Source of the DNA: Promethearchaeota archaeon
GTDB taxonomy: Archaea; Asgardarchaeota; Lokiarchaeia; Sigynarchaeales; SOKP01
Direction of reading: 5' to 3'
Assembly: GCA_016839845.1 (NCBI GenBank)
Contig: JAEOTL010000251.1
Coordinates: 1-30,936, forward strand
DNA length: 30,936 bases
The notes under the pieces are model-generated. The model was not told where the DNA came from. It saw only the letters and a list, made by a program, of their open reading frames with translations, and did no database searches. The translations under genes and the position numbers were made by a program. Within the stretch, counting starts at the first letter, position 1; every line of letters starts with the position of its first letter. This document shows, in pieces, positions 8,708 through 15,887 of this stretch.

Positions 8708-9475
8708 ATGCTTAATAGTATGAATTTAGAAGAAAAAATTGAACTTGCAGCTAAATGGATAGCTGATTCAGAACGTTTAGTAGTCTTTACAGGTGCTGGA
8801 ATTTCGACAGATAGTGGATTACCAGACTTCCGTGGTCCTGATGGGCTATGGACTAGAAGAGACAAAGGTCTTCCTCCGCCAAAAAACCCTCCCTGGGATC
8901 AAGTGAAACCTAATGCAACCCATTATGCGATTATAGAGCTTATGAACATAGGGAAACTTAATTATCTTATTTCTCAAAATGTGGATGGGTTGCATGCAAA
9001 ATCAGGCATACCGTTTGATATTTTGGCTGAACTTCATGGAAATATGTACTTTATGAAATGTTTGGAGTGTGGGAGGAAAATGACCTTTGAGGATGTGGGA
9101 TGGGATAAAAAAAAATGGGGACAAGGGAACAGATCGAGGAGACCTAGGAAAGGTCAGCCCTCTTGTCCAAACTGTCAAGGAAGACTGATATCAAGTATTG
9201 TTCATTTTGGGGATTCATTACCGGAAGACGAGCTCCAAGAGTCTATAATTCGTTCCCAAAGGTCAGATGTCTTTTTCGTGATCGGATCATCCTTAGTAGT
9301 AACCCCAGCAGCAAATATGCCCGGAATTGCAAAAAGGGTTGGTGCAAAATTAATAATCTTAAACAAAGGGGACACACCTTACGATGATGTGGCAGATATT
9401 AGATTTGATAACAAAATTAACGAGGTTCTCCCCCCCATAATGGAACAAGTAAGAAAACTATTACACACTAACTAA
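8708..9475 (+). CDS. Sirtuin (Sir2 family, SIRT6/7-like), second of a tandem pair
   Basis: 255 residues, clearly a duplicate of the preceding gene: the two align over their whole length, with catalytic His110 and zinc Cys118, 121, 153 and 156 at identical positions. It has the canonical GAGISTDSGLPDFRGP (29-44) where the first copy has GAGCST. The most divergent part is the zinc-module insertion around residues 130-150, here basic (NRSRRPRKGQ), which could change substrate choice. IVHFGDSLPEDEL matches the DSLP motif of SIRT6-type enzymes. ATG at 8720 is an alternative start, aligned with the internal Met of the first copy. The next gene starts 24 bases after the stop and may be co-transcribed. 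Confidence 0.93.
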   Translation: MLNSMNLEEKIELAAKWIADSERLVVFTGAGISTDSGLPDFRGPDGLWTRRDKGLPPPKNPPWDQVKPNATHYAIIELMNIGKLNYLISQNVDGLHAKSGIPFDILAELHGNMYFMKCLECGRKMTFEDVGWDKKKWGQGNRSRRPRKGQPSCPNCQGRLISSIVHFGDSLPEDELQESIIRSQRSDVFFVIGSSLVVTPAANMPGIAKRVGAKLIILNKGDTPYDDVADIRFDNKINEVLPPIMEQVRKLLHTN

Positions 9476-9499
9476 AAATAACATAATGTGGAAATTTAA

Positions 9500-10321
9500 A
9501 TGAGAACGACCAGTGAAACTCAATTAAGAAAGATAAAAGAGTTAATATTTCAAAATGGAAGGCTCCTTGAAAGAAAGCTATTTTCATATTTTTTTGAAAA
9601 TGGAAATAAAGATGCCGTCATTAAGGCTTTAGTGGCATACCAGAATCCAGATGGAGGCTTTGGTAATGGAATTGAACCTGATCTACTAATTCCAGACAGT
9701 ACTGCGATTGGTGCCGAAACTGCAATGTTTTATCTTGATCTTTTAGAGTTTGTAGATAACGAAATCACGGATGATTTGTATAATTGGATTATTAAAGAAC
9801 AGAACGAAAAGGGGTATATTACTCATCCCCCAAAAAACATGCAAGACTATCCATTTCAAGAATGGTGGGATGGTCCCGATGATCAAAGAATATTGACTCT
9901 CTCAGGTTTTCTTAAAAAATGGGGTTTAGGGGATGCTGAATTTTTTCAAAGGGTAAACAATTTTTATTCAAACAACTCTCTCCCAGAAGAAATTAAGTTA
10001 TATGATTACCCCTATTACTTTTATTTGAAATACTTAGGAGAAAATAAAGAAGAGAAAGACCTCTTCCATCAAATTCACACTCAACTCCCAGATATTTTAG
10101 AACAAAATAGAGAACATTATCTCTTGTTTGGTCGACATTGGTATCCAGCAATTGATAATATGGAGGAAGTAGTAATAGAAAAGGAAGTTGCTAATTTTTT
10201 TAATGGTCTACAAGATGATGGTGGACTAAAAATAGTCTATCAGAACCTACCTTGGTGGAGACCTATATGGACTTTAGATGGACTAATATTGTTGAAAAAA
10301 TCAGGTCTAATCGAATTCTAA
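9500..10321 (+). CDS. Alpha/alpha-toroid protein, prenyltransferase/squalene-cyclase-like repeats
   Basis: 273 residues. ALVAYQNPDGGFGNGIEPD at about 43-61 is the QxPDGGFG-type repeat of the terpenoid cyclase/protein prenyltransferase toroid. A weaker copy lies near the end (NGLQDDGGL), with aromatic-rich stretches between (PFQEWWDGPD, YDYPYYFYLKYL, PWWRPIWTLDGL). Real squalene cyclases are more than twice this length and have a DxDD motif, which I do not see, so a cyclisation activity is not supported; a ligand-binding or glycan-related role is as likely. It lies 24 bases after the sirtuin stop. It ends 13 bases before a convergent gene. Confidence 0.7.
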   Translation: MRTTSETQLRKIKELIFQNGRLLERKLFSYFFENGNKDAVIKALVAYQNPDGGFGNGIEPDLLIPDSTAIGAETAMFYLDLLEFVDNEITDDLYNWIIKEQNEKGYITHPPKNMQDYPFQEWWDGPDDQRILTLSGFLKKWGLGDAEFFQRVNNFYSNNSLPEEIKLYDYPYYFYLKYLGENKEEKDLFHQIHTQLPDILEQNREHYLLFGRHWYPAIDNMEEVVIEKEVANFFNGLQDDGGLKIVYQNLPWWRPIWTLDGLILLKKSGLIEF

Positions 10322-10334
10322 CTTAATATTTAGC

Positions 10335-11999
10335 CTATTTTAATTTGGCATAAATATTTTTGTTTCTATCAATTTCTTTTAGAATTTTTCTTCCTTCCTT
10401 ATTATGCAAAGATAAGTTAATTTCACTTTTCCGACTTAAAGAGCCATTAAAAATCTCTTGTTGGTTCGCATAAATTATGACATTTTTACTCGCATAGTTA
10501 GGATGCGCTCTTAATATAACTTTATCTTCCTTAACTTCAATATTAATGCTTATTCTTTCCTTTTTTGACTTAGGTCTCTTATAAGATGTTAAATCACCAT
10601 ATTGATCAAATTTGAATTTTGACTTCGGTGATTTTATAGGATTTATCACAATATCTTGACCAAAGGAATAAATCTCAAATTCCAGTTGTTTTGATCTGTA
10701 ATCTCTCACCTCAACTACGGGTCTGGCTAGATCTCTGTCTCTTAATCCAGAAGGAACTTTAACTGTCATTTTAATAACTAACACACTCGAAATATCTCCT
10801 CCTTCTATAAAAATAATCGAATCTATTATAGAGGGTAACATTCCAAGTTCTATACGACCAATAAATCTTTGAATCGCGTCGATAGCAGAAGAGGAGTGAA
10901 CCACTCCAACCATTCCTACACCTGATAATCGAAAATCAGCATAAACTTCAAAATCTTTAGTAGTTCTAACTTCATCAAATATCGTAAAGTCTGGTCTTAC
11001 GAGTAATAAAATATCGGCAGAATTTTCTAAACTACCTTCCAGTTTAGTGTATTGAGTGATCTCAGGTTTAACTTGTAAGTCTCTTACGCTTTCTAATGTC
11101 TTAACAACTTTATTTTGACTTAAATAATAATTAGCTAACGCAGCACAGAACGTACTTTTTCCCGCACCAGGAGAACCACATACTAAGATACCTTCAGCCT
11201 TTTCTAATCTCTGCTGAAGCCGGGCATCGATTGAATAATCTGATAATTCTAGGTTCACAAGGGGGCGAACTGCGGTTATTTCTACATCATTAGAAAATGG
11301 AGGTCTAGTCAAAACGATCCTAAATTCTCTTAATTGAGCAACAACAGCACCCATTTTCTCAATTTCAATAAAAGAATGCTCATCCTCCCTCACATTTTCA
11401 ACTACCTCAAGAGCAATATCTTCAATAAGTTTTGGAGTAATAATTTGATTATCAATTTTTTCTAAGTGCCAGTTTCCTGGGGATCCTCTTTTAGCATAAG
11501 CAGGTAAATTCCTTTTTAGATGGACACTCATTGTTTTATCATCAAAATAGTCTAGGAGTTTAAGAGAAAGTGGTTCCATAGGCTTATTTTCACCTCTTTC
11601 TTTTACAAAAAAGATATTTAATCCTTCAAAAATTCCCACATCCCCTTGAATTCTGTCAGCAGTTATTAAAACTGCATTATTTTCCAGAGTAGTTTCTCGG
11701 ATTAAAGCATCAAGCTCTCCTCCCGGTGCCATCTTAATTTCTTCTCTAGTAGGACGTTTTCCTACTATTTGCAATTTTATCTCATCTTGATTATTTAATT
11801 CTCTTAACTTTCTTAAAACGTTTAATCCAAAAAAGCCAATTTCCTTATGGATATTTGTTCGGTATTCAATTTCAGCTATAACAATATTTGGGATTAATAT
11901 CTCTGGCTTTTCCCCTAATTCTCCATTTTCTATTAAATCGAGGATTAAACCATTAAAAATTACTGATGTGTCACATACAAATTTATCCGCCATTCTCAT
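10335..11999 (-). CDS. pina: PINA: PIN-domain ATPase of the archaeal PilT-like family
   Basis: 554 residues with three parts. The N-terminal PIN nuclease-fold domain has acidic residues in the expected order: Asp10 (CDTSVIFNG), a Glu near 43, GELDAL (Glu95, Asp97) and ITADR (Asp115). The central hexameric PilT/VirB11-type ATPase has Walker A GSPGAGKST (275-283), a Walker-B-like TIFDEVRT (Asp342, Glu343) and GVVHSSSAID. The C-terminus is basic, KH-like nucleic-acid-binding sequence (about 470-554). In Sulfolobales this family (COG1855) was described as a Holliday-junction branch-migration motor working with Hjc and Hjm. Its ATG overlaps the TGA of the upstream tRNA-endonuclease-like gene (ATGA), so translation is coupled. 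An alternative start is Met3. Confidence 0.88.
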   Translation of the reverse strand: MRMADKFVCDTSVIFNGLILDLIENGELGEKPEILIPNIVIAEIEYRTNIHKEIGFFGLNVLRKLRELNNQDEIKLQIVGKRPTREEIKMAPGGELDALIRETTLENNAVLITADRIQGDVGIFEGLNIFFVKERGENKPMEPLSLKLLDYFDDKTMSVHLKRNLPAYAKRGSPGNWHLEKIDNQIITPKLIEDIALEVVENVREDEHSFIEIEKMGAVVAQLREFRIVLTRPPFSNDVEITAVRPLVNLELSDYSIDARLQQRLEKAEGILVCGSPGAGKSTFCAALANYYLSQNKVVKTLESVRDLQVKPEITQYTKLEGSLENSADILLLVRPDFTIFDEVRTTKDFEVYADFRLSGVGMVGVVHSSSAIDAIQRFIGRIELGMLPSIIDSIIFIEGGDISSVLVIKMTVKVPSGLRDRDLARPVVEVRDYRSKQLEFEIYSFGQDIVINPIKSPKSKFKFDQYGDLTSYKRPKSKKERISINIEVKEDKVILRAHPNYASKNVIIYANQQEIFNGSLSRKSEINLSLHNKEGRKILKEIDRNKNIYAKLK

Positions 12000-12592
12000 G
12001 AACCTTCTTCATTATTTAAAATCTGGAACTTTTTAACACTATAATAGATGGGTTTAGAAAGTCTGTCTACCGTTGCAACGATTAAATCTTTTCGTGAACT
12101 CATTGCCACTCTTGACATCTTATCCAAATCTCTTAATTCGATTGGTCCTCCTTCGTATACTGGATATATTAGATATTTCGCAGCATCCTTTCGAAAATCA
12201 GCACCTCTTTTGTATACCCGAAATTCAATTCCCTCTCCATAACCTGTTCTTACTACATATCCTCGTTTTCTTAAATCCATATAAATAATATACTTATGCC
12301 ACAAATACTCGTCATACTTAGTGAAGTGGGTTAACATATTCTCAAAATCGTATGGATTCTTACTTTTATCATTATTTTCCCAGACTAATAACCTATGTCT
12401 CTCAATCAAAAGAAGTACTTCTACCGGATCAAATACTAAAGTCTTTAATTCAGCACCCTCTTCAATAGTTCCTATGAATGAACTCTCATAAAATTCTTCG
12501 AGTCCTTTAGAGTCTGTCGTTAGTACTTTATCTTCTTTGATGATACCCTCTATCTGAACCTTTTCAGCTTTCTCAATTGATTCTTCCGTCAT
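11996..12592 (-). CDS. tRNA-intron-endonuclease (EndA)-family protein lacking the catalytic His
   Basis: 198 residues, aligning end to end with single-domain archaeal EndA such as the Methanocaldococcus enzyme, as I recall that sequence: an N-terminal GLL-type domain, then YIIYMDLRKRGYVVRTG (101-117), GIEFRVYKRGADF, and RVAMSSRKDLIVATVD (161-176). EndA cuts introns from tRNA at bulge-helix-bulge motifs using Tyr, His and Lys. Here Tyr127 and Lys168 are kept, but the stretch aligned to the His motif (KEHSVYL) reads KDAAKYL, so His is Ala137; the nearby AHSVRK is AMSSRK. It is best explained as the non-catalytic subunit of a heterotetrameric endonuclease, or a repurposed paralogue. The catalytic subunit is not in this window. 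It forms an operon with PINA. Confidence 0.87.
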   Translation of the reverse strand: MTEESIEKAEKVQIEGIIKEDKVLTTDSKGLEEFYESSFIGTIEEGAELKTLVFDPVEVLLLIERHRLLVWENNDKSKNPYDFENMLTHFTKYDEYLWHKYIIYMDLRKRGYVVRTGYGEGIEFRVYKRGADFRKDAAKYLIYPVYEGGPIELRDLDKMSRVAMSSRKDLIVATVDRLSKPIYYSVKKFQILNNEEGS

Positions 12593-12654
12593 GTAATATT
12601 AGATATGAATTTACAGTAATTAATGAATTTATCCATCGGTGTTATTAAACACAA

Positions 12655-13236
12655 ATGATTTATGCATCTATGAAAGAACTAAACGAGAAACTGTTAGAAA
12701 AATTAAAAGATGCTTCAAAGGTTGTCTTCATGGGTATTGGTGAAGAAAAACTACGAGATGATGCTGTAGGACCATATATAATAAGTGAACTCCTCTCTTA
12801 TTCGAATAACAAATTTTTATTCATCAACGCCGGCATCGATCCCATGAGTAGAATCGACCAGGTTGTTGATTTCCAACCAACCCACCTTGTTCTTCTTGAT
12901 ACTTGTACTTTAAAAAAACCTCCGGGAACGGTCGCCATAATAGAACGCTCTCATATTAAAGAAGTAGTCCCAATATCCTCTCATACTATTCCTATTCACG
13001 TTGTAGTTGATTTAATAAGTGATAAATTATCCAATTTGGATGTTTTTATGATTGGATTTGTACCAGAAAGTCTTGAGGGTTTTACAACATTAAATTTATA
13101 CAAAGAAAAGGAACTCACCATTGAAGAAAGAGGTGAAAATATTGATCTACCATTTTTTGAAATCAATCTAACCGAGACAGTTCAAAGAGCAGCAGATAAG
13201 GTTTTAAATTCATTGCAGAAGATTTTAAAACTGTAG
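12655..13236 (+). CDS. [NiFe]-hydrogenase maturation protease, HycI/HybD family
   Basis: 193 residues. Motifs of the nickel-dependent endopeptidases that trim the C-terminus of the hydrogenase large subunit: GIGEEKLRDDAVGPYI (27-42) with the metal-binding Asp at 35/36, LLDTC (Asp82) and SSHTIPI (His110). The overall pattern is closest to HycI and its methanogen homologues. No hydrogenase subunit lies in the window, so the gene is detached from its substrate. It is divergent from the EndA-like gene with only 62 bases between the starts, so the two promoters must overlap. Two ATGs (12655 and 12670) are possible; neither has a clear Shine-Dalgarno sequence. Confidence 0.88.
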   Translation: MIYASMKELNEKLLEKLKDASKVVFMGIGEEKLRDDAVGPYIISELLSYSNNKFLFINAGIDPMSRIDQVVDFQPTHLVLLDTCTLKKPPGTVAIIERSHIKEVVPISSHTIPIHVVVDLISDKLSNLDVFMIGFVPESLEGFTTLNLYKEKELTIEERGENIDLPFFEINLTETVQRAADKVLNSLQKILKL

Positions 13237-13474
13237 TAATTCTTTCTCGTTTTTCCAGGATATCTTCAAAATGACGTTAATTGCTTTTTATAACTAGATT
13301 TTAATGAAAAGGGTAAAATGAGTCAAAGATATAGCTTAATATGTAATACTATTGATAATCTGTTTTCAAGTAAAAGTTTTATAAATTAACCTTTGATAAG
13401 AATAACTAATTATTTGACTTTATAATTAGTAGTCTAATATAATAAAATAGAATTAATAGCTTTTACTCAAACTT

Positions 13475-13479
13475 AGGGG
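13475..13479 (+). promoter_or_regulatory. Shine-Dalgarno sequence for the flavoprotein gene
   Basis: AGGGG six bases before the ATG at 13486; this supports that start. An AT-rich TATA-like tract (13432-13447, TCTAATATAATAAAAT) lies about 45 bases upstream of the ATG. Confidence 0.5.
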
Positions 13480-13485
13480 TTAAGA

Positions 13486-14538
13486 ATGGTTATAGAAACA
13501 AATATTACACGAATGTTCGGGATTCAACATCCCATTCTAAGTGCACCAATGGGACCGTTTTATACAACGAAATTAACAGTTGCTGTCTCAGAAGCGGGAG
13601 GATTAGGTGTTTTAAGCCATGTGACAGTTCATGGTACTGTAACTCTAGATGAAATGAAAAAGAGTATGGAATATGTCGTAGAACACACAGATAAACCTTT
13701 TGGGTTTAATATTAGAACAGCTAGACTTCAACCAGATGCAATAAAACTATGCCGACAACTCCCAAGATTCATTCTAGAAAATCCAAAATTAAAAGAGCAG
13801 TGCGTCTATCTACTTACAAGTGCAGGTTCACCAAGATTGATGTATAATAAACATTTTGAAAAATTAAAACAGAGTAGCTCAAACATTAAACATTTTCATG
13901 TAGCTCCTTCATTATATCTTTCTAAGAAATTGATTGATGGTGGTGTTGATGGGTTGGTTATAACCGGAACTGAAGGAGGAGGACATCAATCCTATGAAAA
14001 TATTAGCACATTGGTTCTACTACAGCAAATTAGAAAAGAATTGCCTGATATCCCAATCATTGCATCAGGAGGTTATGCAACAGGTGAAGGCTTAGCTTCA
14101 GCAATTTCGATGGGTGTAGGTGCTATCGCTATGGGTACAAGATTTATCTCTTCAAAAGAATGCGAATTTCATGATAATTATAAGAATGTTGTAGTAAATT
14201 CGAGATCTTCTGACACTGAGTTAATAACAGGAGTTTTTGGTCCTGCCAGAGTGTTGAAAAATAACATATCTGAAAAACACAAGCTTGTGGAAACCAAACA
14301 AGAAAAGCAGGAAGGTGAAACCTCTATGTTAAAGGTTGAACAAGAATTAGCTGAATTAGAGAAAACATACGAAGGAAAAATTGATGAAGGAGTAGCGTTT
14401 TTAGGGCAGAGTGTTGAACTTATTGACAGTGTTGAGTGTGTTTCTGATATTATCAATAATATTGTAAATAATGCTGAAAGATGTTTAACAACTGCCTTTA
14501 ACAGTATAAAAAAACCTCTCCTCAAACAACTCGTATAG
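13486..14538 (+). CDS. Nitronate monooxygenase / FabK-like FMN enzyme
   Basis: 350 residues of TIM-barrel flavoprotein. The start IQHPILSAPMG (13-23) is the typical N-terminus of the 2-nitropropane dioxygenase family; GTEGGGHQ (161-168) holds the conserved His, and IIASGGYATGEGLASAISMGVGAIAMGTRF (191-220) binds the FMN phosphate. These enzymes oxidise alkyl nitronates, and relatives act as enoyl-ACP reductases (FabK). Archaea lack FabK-type fatty-acid synthesis, so a detoxifying or unknown oxidoreductase role is more likely. The C-terminal part (about 262-350) has an extra charged helical insert (KLVETKQEKQEGETS). A 7-base inverted repeat spans the stop codon. Start supported by an upstream AGGGG. 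Confidence 0.9.
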   Translation: MVIETNITRMFGIQHPILSAPMGPFYTTKLTVAVSEAGGLGVLSHVTVHGTVTLDEMKKSMEYVVEHTDKPFGFNIRTARLQPDAIKLCRQLPRFILENPKLKEQCVYLLTSAGSPRLMYNKHFEKLKQSSSNIKHFHVAPSLYLSKKLIDGGVDGLVITGTEGGGHQSYENISTLVLLQQIRKELPDIPIIASGGYATGEGLASAISMGVGAIAMGTRFISSKECEFHDNYKNVVVNSRSSDTELITGVFGPARVLKNNISEKHKLVETKQEKQEGETSMLKVEQELAELEKTYEGKIDEGVAFLGQSVELIDSVECVSDIINNIVNNAERCLTTAFNSIKKPLLKQLV

Positions 14539-14543
14539 TTGTT
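14525..14543 (+). terminator. Inverted repeat spanning the stop codon of the flavoprotein gene
   Basis: AACAACT (14525-14531), loop CGTAT, AGTTGTT (14537-14543): a perfect 7-base stem that includes the TAG stop, followed by T-rich sequence. Possible 3'-end hairpin; weak evidence. Confidence 0.3.
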
Positions 14544-14772
14544 CTTACTTTGACTGTCCCTCTTAAATTTTGTACAATTGCATATTTTTTAGTTGTCACT
14601 TCATAAGAGAGGTGTATTTATTTCCGTTCAATTAATCTCGGGGATAAAAGTTTAAAAATAACTTAACCCACTAATTATGTGAATATTCTTCAATAAGTGA
14701 ATTATTAAATCACCCTCTTGTTGATTCACCATTTCAAAACTAACCTTAAACAGGATTTATAGCTAGAAGATC

Positions 14773-15165
14773 ATGATCCAGGAATTAATGATTATTAATT
14801 GCTCTGGAATTGCGGTATTTCACCATAGTTTCATTGATGCTAATGATGTAAAAGATCAACAATCATTAGCTAGCTATTTTGATATAATCCGTAAATTTAC
14901 TCAACAAAGTTTTAAACAAAGTTTACGGATGATTACGCTTGATAAGCTCATTTTCTTCTTTTTTACTCATCAATCTAATTTTAATCTCGTATTTAAATGT
15001 GACAATAAGGAATTTGATAAAAATTTGTTAGAGGATATTGCCAATCGAATAGCCGATGACTTCTTAATCAGATATAATGAGAGATTGAGTAATTTTAATG
15101 GTGAAATCTCTTATTTTAAACCATTTTCAGAAGTAATTAAAAGCTACGTTTTAACTGAAATTTGA
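14773..15165 (+). CDS. Longin-like domain protein
   Basis: 130 residues. It opens MIQELMIINCSGIAVFHHSF, the first beta strands of the longin/roadblock-like fold in the form common in Asgard proteins. There follow a helix (about 31-48), RMITLDKLIFFFFTHQSNFNLVFKC as the central strands, and a long amphipathic C-terminal helix region with a DDFLIRYNERL stretch. In eukaryotes longin domains occur in SNAREs, adaptor subunits and GTPase exchange factors; Asgard genomes carry many stand-alone copies thought to interact with small GTPases. There is no membrane anchor, so it is not a SNARE. It is a single gene after a 234-base gap, convergent with the ubiquitin-like gene and separated from it by a strong hairpin. 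Confidence 0.68.
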   Translation: MIQELMIINCSGIAVFHHSFIDANDVKDQQSLASYFDIIRKFTQQSFKQSLRMITLDKLIFFFFTHQSNFNLVFKCDNKEFDKNLLEDIANRIADDFLIRYNERLSNFNGEISYFKPFSEVIKSYVLTEI

Positions 15166-15201
15166 AAGACTTCACACTTATAAAATTTTTTAAAAATAAG
15201 A

Positions 15202-15227
15202 GAGAAAAAAGGGTTAGCTTTTTTCTC
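15202..15227. terminator. Bidirectional hairpin between convergent longin-like and ubiquitin-like genes
   Basis: Perfect 10-base stem GAGAAAAAAG (15202-15211), loop GGTTAG, CTTTTTTCTC (15218-15227). Because the arms are A6 and T6, each strand ends in a T run, so it could terminate both transcripts. A smaller repeat, AATAAC-CCT-GTTATT, follows at 15241-15255. Confidence 0.6.
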
Positions 15228-15267
15228 ATAAAAACCCCGTAATAACCCTGTTATTCATATTACTGGC

Positions 15268-15522
15268 TTAAACTCCACCTGCTTGGGTTGCCATCACTGT
15301 AATAACATCTTTCTTCGGATGAATTCCAATTTTAGCAAACTTTAATTGATCCGGTAACACCTTTCCTTTGAAAATGAACTGGATCGCTAAGATTGGATTT
15401 AACTTATATTCTCTTTGAACTGTTTTTTTAATATCTGCTATCGCATTATTTGGATCAAGTTCAATCAACTTTATAGCCTGATCAGGAGGGACTCCTGTAA
15501 GTCTAAATCTATATTGAGTCAT
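15268..15522 (-). CDS. Ubiquitin-like protein with C-terminal Gly-Gly-Val
   Basis: 84 residues of beta-grasp fold. The pattern follows ubiquitin: strand FRLTG (6-10), strand AIKLIELDPNNAIADIKKTV (16-35; compare ITLEVEPSDTIENVKAKI), a helix, then IQFIFKGKVLPDQLKFAKIGI (compare [20 protein letters not shown]) and a last strand VITVMAT before QAGGV. The protein ends Gly82-Gly83-Val84, so one residue would have to be removed to expose the diglycine, as for ubiquitin precursors; otherwise it cannot be activated by an E1. The pattern is nearer ubiquitin than MoaD/ThiS. An E1-like enzyme is encoded about 10.5 kb away; no E2, E3 or Rpn11-like protease is in the window. Confidence 0.85.
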   Translation of the reverse strand: MTQYRFRLTGVPPDQAIKLIELDPNNAIADIKKTVQREYKLNPILAIQFIFKGKVLPDQLKFAKIGIHPKKDVITVMATQAGGV

Positions 15523-15785
15523 AATTTGTCAATTTTTAGAAGCATTTTTCTTTATTATATTAACATTATATTGGGTGATTATCTACTTAAGGCTTTTGGT
15601 GCTACTATTTGAACTCTGGTTTATCATAATTAAAATTGATTTGAACTATAAATAAAATGATAGCATTTAACTAAAGGGATTAGGAAAACATTGTTATAAG
15701 GTTTTTGGAAAGTTATATTACGAAAACATTCAATGCCTAAACTTTGCTTAAGTACTATTATATGAATTTCCTAGGTGGTTTGAAT

Positions 15786-15875
15786 ATGATTATACTATTT
15801 TTATTAATTTCAGTATTTCACCTTCTTTTTAGTCTAATAAGAATAAAAAAGTATACTTTTATATATTTAAACTAA
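15786..15875 (+). CDS. Possible 29-residue membrane peptide
   Basis: An ATG seven bases after AGGTGG (15773-15778) begins a 29-codon frame whose first 18 residues are strongly hydrophobic (MIILFLLISVFHLLFSLI), followed by RIKK and a short tail. A TATA-like ACTATTATATG lies about 25 bases upstream. Its end overlaps the TATA box of the next gene. It may be a real small membrane peptide or a chance frame in AT-rich DNA; evidence is only the ribosome binding site and the hydrophobic pattern. Confidence 0.25.
   Translation: MIILFLLISVFHLLFSLIRIKKYTFIYLN
15858..15869 (+). promoter_or_regulatory. TATA box for the winged-helix gene
   Basis: TTTATATATTTA centred about 24 bases before the ATG at 15888; transcription would start at or within a few bases of the start codon, giving a leaderless mRNA. 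No Shine-Dalgarno sequence precedes the ATG, which agrees. Confidence 0.6.
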
Positions 15876-15887
15876 CATAATACTAAT

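Larger units (their letters stand above)
15523..15887. other. 365-base intergenic region between divergent genes
   Basis: It carries the minus-strand promoter region of the ubiquitin-like gene and, at the other end, a TATA box for the winged-helix gene. A 29-codon frame with a Shine-Dalgarno sequence lies inside (15786-15875). Two copies of GAAAACATT occur (near 15684 and 15722). No RNA gene recognised. Confidence 0.5.

Noticed and set aside
9500..10321. Squalene/terpene cyclase
   Set aside because: Too short and lacks a DxDD catalytic motif; only the toroid repeat is supported.
15415..15612. Plus-strand open frame of 65 codons
   Set aside because: Antisense to the ubiquitin-like gene, which has a clear fold pattern.
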